34,692 nucleotides of DNA from NCBI GenBank assembly GCA_030690985.1, contig JAUYFG010000138.1, positions 1 to 34,692 on the forward strand. Reading direction: 5' to 3'. The position numbers and the translations under genes were made by a program. The DNA comes from Pseudomonadota bacterium (GTDB taxonomy: Bacteria > Pseudomonadota > Gammaproteobacteria > Burkholderiales > Thiobacillaceae). Below, piece after piece: positions 28,154-34,692 of this stretch (positions are counted from its first letter, which is position 1; each line of letters starts with the position of its first letter). The notes under the pieces are model-generated. The model had not been told where the DNA came from and made no database searches. It saw nothing but the letters and a program-made list of their open reading frames with translations.

Positions 28154-28314
28154 TGCTGCGGTGAAGTCACCCGCTATCCGGGTGAGGAATGGCCGATAGC
28201 CCAACCGCTGCGATTTCCTTGCAGCCGACATTGCCAACACCCCGTATGGCTGGTTGAGATGGGGAGATTGTGGGGAGGCGGGGATTTCCATACGAATGGC
28301 TCCCGCAAACGGTT

Positions 28315-29031
28315 TCAGAACTGGAAATAGAGGCGGCCATTCTGCCGCAGTTCACTCCGGACTTTTTTCCAATCCGGGAACAGGACGGCCACTTCACGCC
28401 AGAACGCCGGGGAGTGGTTGCGCTGCCGGAAGTGGGCGAGTTCGTGGCAGATGACGTAGTCGATGGTCTCGGGCGGCGCCTTGAGCAGGCGCCAGTTGAG
28501 GCTGACCACGCCCTTGGCCGAGAGGCTGCCCCAGCGCGTGCGGGCGTTCGACAGGCGTAACGGCGGCATTGGGCAACCGGCACGAGCGGCATGATGCGCC
28601 AGGCGTTCGCCCAGCAGCGCACGGGCGTTGCGCTGATACCAGCGCAGCACCAGCGCCGACGCCTGCGCTGGCGCTGCGTTGCAGAGCAGGGCCGCGCCGT
28701 CCTGGCGGGCTCGGGCCGGGCCAGGCTGGTCGAGCAGGCGCAGTTGCAACTGGCCGCCCAGGTAAGGCAGCAGCGCGCCGTCCTGCCACTCGAAGCGGTG
28801 CGCATGCGCGGCTTGCAAGCGCGCGCCGATCCAGTCGGCATGTTTGTGCAGGAAACCGTCGATCTCCCGCTGCGACAGGAGCAGGGGCGCGTTGACCACG
28901 ATCTCGCCAGCTTCGGAAACGCGCAACGCCAGGCTTCGTCGCCGACTGCTGCGGCGCAGGATGTAGGGCGGATGTACACCCGGAAAGGGTCGGGTTTCCC
29001 CGGAACGGGTGGCGAAACGGGCTAACGGCAT
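28315..29031 (-). CDS. YgjP/SprT-like zinc metallopeptidase (DUF45)
   Basis: RTRWGSLSAKGVVSLNWRLLKAPPETIDYVICHELAHFRQRNHSPAFW. Confidence 0.9.
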   Translation of the reverse strand: MPLARFATRSGETRPFPGVHPPYILRRSSRRRSLALRVSEAGEIVVNAPLLLSQREIDGFLHKHADWIGARLQAAHAHRFEWQDGALLPYLGGQLQLRLLDQPGPARARQDGAALLCNAAPAQASALVLRWYQRNARALLGERLAHHAARAGCPMPPLRLSNARTRWGSLSAKGVVSLNWRLLKAPPETIDYVICHELAHFRQRNHSPAFWREVAVLFPDWKKVRSELRQNGRLYFQF

Positions 29032-29277
29032 GGCGCGGAAGCTTACCCGTTCAGCCGTTCCAGCGCGCGCTTTGCCCTGAGTGGCCGGAGAGTCGGGCAG
29101 AACCCCGCCAGCTTGAGAGGATCAGGTCTCGGACACTGACCGTCGGTCCAGGCCAGTACCGCCACTCGCTACAGGCGTGGGATTTCGATCAAACATCTGT
29201 TTATTGAAAATCCTGTTGGATTTCTGCTTCCGGCCACAACCGGACGGACGCTGTGACACTGGAACTTGCGTTATTGT

Positions 29278-29296
29278 GTATATGATACCAATATAC
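29278..29296. promoter_or_regulatory. Candidate BrnA operator: GTATAT-gatacca-ATATAC inverted repeat upstream of brnT
   Basis: Perfect 6-bp arms immediately 5' of the brnT start; BrnA-type antitoxins autoregulate. Confidence 0.4.
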
Positions 29297-29300
29297 GTTC

Positions 29301-29600
29301 ATGATTGATCTGACCAAAATTACCGGGTTCAACTGGGACGACGGAAATGCCCAGAAGAACGAGAAACACGATGTCTCCACGGCGGAATCTGAACAGATTT
29401 TTTTTAACGAGCCCCTACTGTTGTTGGCAGACCCGAAACATAGTGACCTGGAATTGCGCTTTCATGCCTTGGGCAAGACCGACGAGGGACGCCTGTTGCA
29501 CGTCACCTTCACGTTGCGGGAAGCGGGAAAGAACATTCGGGTGATTTCTGCCCGAGACATGCACCGAAAGGAGCGTCAAATTTATGACCAGACAGCATAA
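29301..29600 (+). CDS. brnT: BrnT family toxin
   Basis: FNWDDGNAQKNEKHDVS, RFHALGKTDEGRLLHVTFTLRE, IRVISARDMHRKERQIY. Confidence 0.9.
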   Translation: MIDLTKITGFNWDDGNAQKNEKHDVSTAESEQIFFNEPLLLLADPKHSDLELRFHALGKTDEGRLLHVTFTLREAGKNIRVISARDMHRKERQIYDQTA

Positions 29601-29850
29601 AGCCACGCCAGAATTTGCCAACGAGGCAGAAGAACGCGCTTTCTGGGAGGCTAACGATTCGACGGACTATCTGGATTGGACCAAGGCCCAGAGAGTAGTC
29701 CTGCCCAATCTTAAGCCGACCACAAAGACGATTTCTTTACGCCTGCCTCAGCATCTGCTGGATTCGATCAAGGCCGCTGCTAACTCGCGTGACGTTCCTT
29801 ACCAGTCACTTATCAAGGTATGGCTTCAGGAAAAGCTCCATAGCCACTGA
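29584..29850 (+). CDS. brnA: BrnA family antitoxin
   Basis: EAEERAFWEANDSTDYLDWTKAQRVVLPNLKPTTKTISLRLPQHLLDSIKAAANSRDVPYQSLIKVWL; overlaps brnT by 17 bp. Confidence 0.92.
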   Translation: MTRQHKATPEFANEAEERAFWEANDSTDYLDWTKAQRVVLPNLKPTTKTISLRLPQHLLDSIKAAANSRDVPYQSLIKVWLQEKLHSH

Positions 29851-29989
29851 ACAGTTTGCCTGTCTGTCTCTGAACGGCCAGTTTGAGACAGCCAAGTCGC
29901 TGGCGTGGGCGTCGCTTGCTCGGCCTGAACGGCCGTTCATCAGCATCTCGAAATTTCGAGCGAATGACTGCAATGGGATGTCGGCAGTT

Positions 29990-31006
29990 TCAACGTGCTG
30001 AATGCACTTTTTCAATAAATACCAAAGTCGCATAGAGATCGTCGCCCATTCTTGGATCGCGCAAACCATGCACCGACACTTCGCAATCGCCAGAAAGTGC
30101 ATTCGTTGCCTGCAATTCCGCTTGCTTCAATTCATTTTGCGAGGGCAGTTCGCCTGAGCTGAGCACGACTAGCATCTGCTTGCTCTGCCAATTCAATCCA
30201 TGCAACAGCGGATTCTTGAATGCGGCAGTCACGGCCTGATCCACACGATTGATTCCGGTTGATCTGCCAAATCCCATGCTCAATTGGTTGCCGAGACCTG
30301 TCTGGCAGACGAGTGGGCGGATAGATTGTGCGTCAGCCAAGCCTTTTAGGGTCAACAAAACATGGGCAAGCCATTGATCCTGCAAAGCGAACACTTTGGC
30401 GAGATCGGCTTCACCGCCGAATATCTCGAACAGCGCTTCATTCCGTATGGCGAGGCAAGCATCGGCACACTGTTCCAATACCTTCCGAGATTTCTCCGCC
30501 TGATCCGCGCGTTCGGCACCTTCAAACGCAAATGGCAGGGTAACCAGAGCAAACGTAGGAATGCTCTTATGCCGGTCATCGCATGCCAAAGCCTGGGATT
30601 GCGGCGTTCCAACATTCCCGCCCAGGCCGGCCCAGATGAACAGCGTTTCTACCTCAGAGTCTATTGGGCTGGGCAAGGCTGCCAGCACATCGCCGACTTC
30701 GTACTCATTTGCTGCGCCCGAATGGCGATACGCCCTCAACCGCCCCTGTTCATCTCCCGCCTGAAGCAACAGGTCTACCCCTGGAGGCAGCCATTTGTGC
30801 AGGGCAGCCATCGCGTTCCTGCCCTTGCCGCCGAGCGTAATCACGCGAGTCTTGCTGTGGCGTGACGTATCGAACCATTCCTGGTCGCACATCACCGTGA
30901 CATCCAGGTAGTCGAGTGAATATGCGTCGAAAGGATCTGCCACTATGGAAGTGGATGGCAGGATTCGTTCAGGGACTATTGAGGGGGGATTCATCGCGAT
31001 ATCCAT
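29990..31006 (-). CDS. Divergent FtsZ/tubulin superfamily protein in the mcrBC operon
   Basis: Manual alignment to E. coli FtsZ recalled from memory: RVITLGGKGRNAM~KVIGVGGGGGNAV (T1); LFIWAGLGGNVGTP~VFIAAGMGGGTGTG (T4); VTLPFAFEGAER~VTKPFNFEGKKR; IRNEALFEIFG~IPNDKLLKVLG; C-terminal NPLLHGLNWQSKQMLVVLSSGE...DPRMGDDLYATLVF~SPLLEDIDLSGARGVLVNITAG...DPDMNDELRVTVV. Confidence 0.85.
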   Translation of the reverse strand: MDIAMNPPSIVPERILPSTSIVADPFDAYSLDYLDVTVMCDQEWFDTSRHSKTRVITLGGKGRNAMAALHKWLPPGVDLLLQAGDEQGRLRAYRHSGAANEYEVGDVLAALPSPIDSEVETLFIWAGLGGNVGTPQSQALACDDRHKSIPTFALVTLPFAFEGAERADQAEKSRKVLEQCADACLAIRNEALFEIFGGEADLAKVFALQDQWLAHVLLTLKGLADAQSIRPLVCQTGLGNQLSMGFGRSTGINRVDQAVTAAFKNPLLHGLNWQSKQMLVVLSSGELPSQNELKQAELQATNALSGDCEVSVHGLRDPRMGDDLYATLVFIEKVHSAR

Positions 31007-31034
31007 GAGATGTCTGCATGCACAACCGCCAAGT

Positions 31035-32357
31035 TCATGCCGTCAGCGCAACTGGCCGTTCGTGACGGCAGATTGCGGTGTTCAGGAGGCAACTTAATTG
31101 CTCAGGCACGGAGGCTAAATCCGCGAGTTCGACGCTGGCGACATGAATGAATTGCTCACCAGCGCCGGGGAGACCATCGAGGATGCGGAAACTCCGCAGC
31201 AACCCGGCCGCAATGCCTATCTCGGCATGATGCGGATACAGCAGATACACATTACGCACACCGTAGCGATGGGCATAGCCCAGCATCTGGTAAACGTCAG
31301 CCTGGGCGATACCCTGATTGCGTTCCTGTTCATCCAGACGCTTCCACTTCGTGTCGATAATCCAGGCCGGTTTGCCATCGCGTGAACCTGTGATATCTGG
31401 CTGGGTCTGGAAAACCTGCGCGCCGCTTTCCAGGTCTTGCAGCAAATAACGCGTCGGCCCCTGCAAGGCCACCTGCCAGCCCAAGGGCGTAAAGACAGCC
31501 CGCGCGACTTCGCCGATGTATTCCTCGAACAGTTCGTTCATGTCGAACAGCAGGCTGAAGCCCTCCAGACCGCCGGCGGTGACATCCTGCGTACGGTTTT
31601 GCAGGATCAGCCGCGCCATCGCCACCAAAGACGCGTAACGCCGATTGGCCCGGTCGAAATGCAGGCGATGCCATTCCAGCGCGGCGGCGGGAACATCGCT
31701 GACGCCGTCCAACGCAAAATCCAGTTCCGCCAAACGACGGGCGTTGTCGCCATGCCGGGTCACACGGCGCAGAAAACGCACCGTGGTCTTCAACACCCGG
31801 TTCAGCGGCGTATCCACGGTGAATTCGTCGAACTCGCAGCGAAAGCGTTCCGGCTGAAAGGCGTTCAACGTGGCCTGCAAGCCGGTGAGCAACTTGCCGC
31901 GCAAAGCCGGCAGATTGTCGGTGTGGCGCTCATACCGGCTGATCAGGCCGCGATGCACTTCGGCAAACAACTTGTCGCAGAACAGGCGGATGTAAATCTC
32001 CAGAATGTTCAGGTTCTGCGCCGCCAGCCGGGCGATGTCGGCCTCATGGATTTCCAGCCTGCGAGTGCGCGCCAACATGCGGAACAGGTTGGTGCGCGTG
32101 CCTTGCTCATCCAGCCCGTCGATCTTGGGAATGATCTCGATGGCCTCCGCCCCAAGCTGTACCACCCCAACATACTGCCGCGCCTTCAAGGTAGTGCGGT
32201 TGGCGTGGGTGAACAAGCCGCCTTTCGCAGCCTTCAAGCGTTGCGACAACCGTTCCAGCGCATCCACCTGAGCATGGGTGACCGACTTCCGGCCAGCGCA
32301 GGAAAAGGTTTCGCCAATGGCGAAGGTCTCGTGTTCGCGCAGGGTGAGCAGAGTCAT
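31035..32357 (-). CDS. mcrC: McrC family subunit of a 5-methylcytosine-type (type IV) restriction system
   Basis: EIIPKIDG, NLPALRGKLLTGLQ, PLNRVLKTTVRFL, PD-(D/E)XK segment QTQPDITGSRDGKPAWIIDTKWK; start chosen at MTLLTLREHE. Confidence 0.93.
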   Translation of the reverse strand: MTLLTLREHETFAIGETFSCAGRKSVTHAQVDALERLSQRLKAAKGGLFTHANRTTLKARQYVGVVQLGAEAIEIIPKIDGLDEQGTRTNLFRMLARTRRLEIHEADIARLAAQNLNILEIYIRLFCDKLFAEVHRGLISRYERHTDNLPALRGKLLTGLQATLNAFQPERFRCEFDEFTVDTPLNRVLKTTVRFLRRVTRHGDNARRLAELDFALDGVSDVPAAALEWHRLHFDRANRRYASLVAMARLILQNRTQDVTAGGLEGFSLLFDMNELFEEYIGEVARAVFTPLGWQVALQGPTRYLLQDLESGAQVFQTQPDITGSRDGKPAWIIDTKWKRLDEQERNQGIAQADVYQMLGYAHRYGVRNVYLLYPHHAEIGIAAGLLRSFRILDGLPGAGEQFIHVASVELADLASVPEQLSCLLNTAICRHERPVALTA

Positions 32358-32470
32358 GTTGGTGTTTGCTCCAATGCGGACTTCTTCAGTCGCACCTTGG
32401 TTTCTTCCCAACAGGAAACGGCTTCAGAGCCGCAATCCAGCCGCGCGAGCCGTTCAGCAAGAATCGCCAT
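32354..32470 (-). CDS. Putative 38-aa micro-ORF, ATGA-overlapping the mcrC start
   Basis: MAILAERLARLDCGSEAVSCWEETKVRLKKSALEQTPT; TGA stop overlaps the mcrC ATG by 4 nt. Confidence 0.35.
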   Translation of the reverse strand: MAILAERLARLDCGSEAVSCWEETKVRLKKSALEQTPT

Positions 32471-32531
32471 GTCACAAGCCGGTTCCACGTGCCTATCCGG
32501 AAAATCAAGCTCGCACGATGGTGGGGTAGGT

Positions 32532-32816
32532 TCAATCAATGGTTTCAACCTGCCGCGATCCCACTTCGTAATGCTGCTTCGGGTTGTGGCGGATTTCGCG
32601 ATACATGGTGTCCGGGGCCAGATCGAGGCCATTCGGCCATACCACCACACCATGCTCCACCTGCGCCTGAGCCACTGCGGCATCTTCCAGCAACGCTTCA
32701 AAAACCCCGGTGCAGAACGCCCGGCTGATATGAATCGTGCCGTTCAGGCCATCCGCGAAACGGACCATCAAGGTGCGTGGTGCTACGGGGCGAACTTCGA
32801 CGACATCCCAATACAT
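32532..32816 (-). CDS. DUF2442 domain protein
   Basis: MYWDVVEVRPVAPRTLMVRFADGLNGTIHISRAF...GVVVWPNGLDLAPDTMYREI. Confidence 0.85.
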   Translation of the reverse strand: MYWDVVEVRPVAPRTLMVRFADGLNGTIHISRAFCTGVFEALLEDAAVAQAQVEHGVVVWPNGLDLAPDTMYREIRHNPKQHYEVGSRQVETID

Positions 32817-32829
32817 GGCGGTCTCCTTC

Positions 32830-33090
32830 TCAACGCAAAGGTTCAATAGGCTTGGGCTGCTGCTTGGACTGACATAAATCCCAGTCAGCCAATAGCTCAG
32901 CCTGATGCAATTCCGCCCAATCCAGCACCAACTGGGCCGCCCGTCGTGGCAGGCTGCCTTCGCTGATGCACAGTCCGCGTATATCGACGGAGGCTTTGAA
33001 TTCGCCATAAGTGGCGTGGAAGTGTGGCGGCGCGTGTTCATCCCAGAACATCTGGATGAGGATGCCGTAAAACATGCTGATCGTCGGCAT
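32830..33090 (-). CDS. DUF4160 domain protein
   Basis: MPTISMFYGILIQMFWDEHAPPHFHATYGEFKASVDI...LVLDWAELHQAELLADWD. Confidence 0.9.
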   Translation of the reverse strand: MPTISMFYGILIQMFWDEHAPPHFHATYGEFKASVDIRGLCISEGSLPRRAAQLVLDWAELHQAELLADWDLCQSKQQPKPIEPLR

Positions 33091-33093
33091 AGA

Positions 33094-34374
33094 TCAACCC
33101 GCATCCTGCTGTGTTTCGGCAACGGCAGGGTGTCCGCCATTTCCCGCTAACCGCTGATAAGCCTCAACGGGGAAAGGTCGCGGATTCACCCGATAACTGG
33201 ATTTCGCTTCATAACCCACATCCTGCCGCCAGGTTGAGACAGGAGGCTCAATAGAATCAATTTTAAGAAATCCACCACCTTGTTGAGGTTCGTTCAAGGC
33301 AACAGCAATCTTTGCCCAGTCTTCGTAGAAATATTCCTGCAAGAGCGGAATGACTTTGAAACGGAAGACAGCATCGAGTTTCCCCAAGCTATCGACATCC
33401 CAGAAGAAGGCATGGCCGATGGTGTGGTCGCGGTCGTAGAGGTATTCGATGCGGCGATTCAATGCGGTAAGCAGGGTGACAAGGTTGATGCCCGTATCAG
33501 TACCGTCCTGATTCCTCACCACCTTTCCACTGAGTAATTCCGGCTTCGGCATCATTTCCACGAACTCGAAACGCCGGCGCAAGGCGGTATCGAGCAGAGC
33601 GATGGATCGATCGGCGGTGTTCATGGTGCCGATCAGGTAGAGGTTTGACGGAACACCAAAGGGGTCGCCACCTGAGTAAGGCAAGACAACCTTGATTTCT
33701 GTGCCTTCTGACCTATTTTCAGCACTCAATCGCTTGTCGGGTTCCAGCAGCGTGATCAACTCACCGAAAACCTTGGAGATATTAGCGCGATTGATTTCGT
33801 CGATGATGAGGACGTACTCGTTTGTGGGGTCTTTCTCGGCACGGTTGCACATCTGGCGGAAAATGCCTTGGCGAATTTCATATTTCACCGCGCCTTTATC
33901 GTTGTCGATTATTGGGCGAATGCCTTCGACGAAATCCTCGTAGCTGTAGGACTGGTGGAAGGTAATAAAGGCGATGTGCCCTTGTTTGACCAGTTCAGCG
34001 TAATCGCTGCGTTCCTTGCCGCAAATTTCGGCGGCGATCTCACTGACTATGTAGGTTTTTCCGGTGCCAGGTGGGCCGTAGAAAATGGTGTTTAGGAATT
34101 GGCCATCAATTTCATCTTTGTTTGGATTGTCAGGCATTGGCGTGTGTATTAAATCTATGGAAACCGGTACTAACCATTTATTTACCTCTTTTGTGCAATA
34201 CTTTACAAAACCCTGAGCGCCACCTGGGCCTTCGTGATCACCAACCGCCAATGCCAATTCATCAATAGTGGCCTGCCCACCTTTGGCTTCCAGAGCGTAC
34301 TTGACTTTTTCCCATGATTTTTGGTTCTTCCCGACACTTGGGTAATATGGTTTGCCTATTCTGTATTTCATCAT
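33094..34374 (-). CDS. mcrB: McrB family AAA+ GTPase subunit
   Basis: Walker A FYGPPGTGKT, QSYSYEDFVEGIRP, Walker B VLIIDEINRANISKVFGELITLLE, GTMNTADRSIALLDTALRRRFEF; N-terminal ~90 aa winged-helix-like segment. Confidence 0.94.
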   Translation of the reverse strand: MMKYRIGKPYYPSVGKNQKSWEKVKYALEAKGGQATIDELALAVGDHEGPGGAQGFVKYCTKEVNKWLVPVSIDLIHTPMPDNPNKDEIDGQFLNTIFYGPPGTGKTYIVSEIAAEICGKERSDYAELVKQGHIAFITFHQSYSYEDFVEGIRPIIDNDKGAVKYEIRQGIFRQMCNRAEKDPTNEYVLIIDEINRANISKVFGELITLLEPDKRLSAENRSEGTEIKVVLPYSGGDPFGVPSNLYLIGTMNTADRSIALLDTALRRRFEFVEMMPKPELLSGKVVRNQDGTDTGINLVTLLTALNRRIEYLYDRDHTIGHAFFWDVDSLGKLDAVFRFKVIPLLQEYFYEDWAKIAVALNEPQQGGGFLKIDSIEPPVSTWRQDVGYEAKSSYRVNPRPFPVEAYQRLAGNGGHPAVAETQQDAG

Positions 34375-34475
34375 TTTCCCTTCAACGACATCACCAAAGT
34401 CATCGGCCTCGAAGCTGAAGCCACAAATCCGTGGTATTCATAAAACCCCTTGGCCTCATCTGACAAGACATGCAC
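34371..34475 (-). pseudogene. C-terminal remnant of a GNAT acetyltransferase (TacT/AtaT toxin-like)
   Basis: Minus-strand translation VHVLSDEAKGFYEYHGFVASASRPMTLVMSLKGK* matches the typical C-terminus of GNAT toxins; the frame is closed by a stop just upstream. Confidence 0.65.
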
Positions 34476-34477
34476 GC

Positions 34478-34501
34478 GAGAGAATTAAGGAGAGAATTAA
34501 G
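34478..34501. repeat. Two tandem copies of GAGAGAATTAAG
   Basis: Perfect 12-bp tandem duplication at the GNAT truncation point. Confidence 0.8.
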
Positions 34502-34572
34502 GGGCCAGGTCGAATTAGTAAGGTTATTTGACACGCTCCAACCAACCACTTCGTAATCGTTTAGACCCCACC

Positions 34573-34692
34573 TCAAGTCCCCACCAAAGTAAGCTGTTGC
34601 CCAGGCGATTCAGCCGGGATGGGTGGCAAGGCTGGAGCGCTCAGTCCCTGACGGGCGGCATGAATGGCTTGGGCTAGCGTATGGGTGACGCT
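34573..34692 (-). CDS. C-terminal end of an unidentified ORF running off the window
   Basis: ...SVTHTLAQAIHAARQGLSAPALPPIPAESPGQQLTLVGT* open to the window edge; family not recognised. Confidence 0.3.
   Translation of the reverse strand, partial: SVTHTLAQAIHAARQGLSAPALPPIPAESPGQQLTLVGT

Noticed and set aside
29789-30001. 70-aa plus ORF downstream of brnA
   Set aside because: Overlaps the end of brnA and the 3' end of the FtsZ-like gene; no recognisable features.
29990-31006. Possibility that the FtsZ-like gene is the cell-division ftsZ
   Set aside because: Too divergent: tubulin signature altered, T7 loop absent, no C-terminal tail, not in a dcw cluster context.
31437-32849. 470-aa plus ORF over mcrC/DUF2442
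   Set aside because: Antisense to conserved McrC and DUF2442 sequences.

Overview
GC-rich proteobacterial chromosome segment, no rRNA or tRNA seen. Left to about 29.0 kb it is mostly housekeeping and signalling genes: a response-regulator pair (one with GGDEF-EAL), a TRAP transporter (DctM/Q/P), an E2 2-oxoacid dehydrogenase acyltransferase, a 2692-aa secreted multidomain protein, HPP-CBS, an M50-like protease, PilZ, FtsK, LolA, CBS, DJ-1/PfpI, SlyX, a TesA-like esterase divergent from an ABC ATPase/permease pair, tandem CDGSH, and a YgjP-like metallopeptidase. Many dispersed palindromic repeats lie between genes, including one MITE-like element with terminal inverted repeats and an 8-bp target duplication. 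From about 29.2 kb to the right end the window becomes an accessory, defence-like island: a BrnT/BrnA toxin-antitoxin pair, then a minus-strand cluster mcrB - DUF4160 - DUF2442 - micro-ORF - mcrC - divergent FtsZ/tubulin-like gene, with a truncated GNAT remnant and a mobile-element-like junction just upstream of mcrB. The headline is the McrBC operon ending in an FtsZ-like protein. That protein keeps several guanine-nucleotide contact motifs, has a degenerate tubulin signature (GGNVGTP), and appears to lack the T7 catalytic loop and the C-terminal FtsA/ZipA-binding tail. All calls come from reading sequence and motifs; no database search was run.
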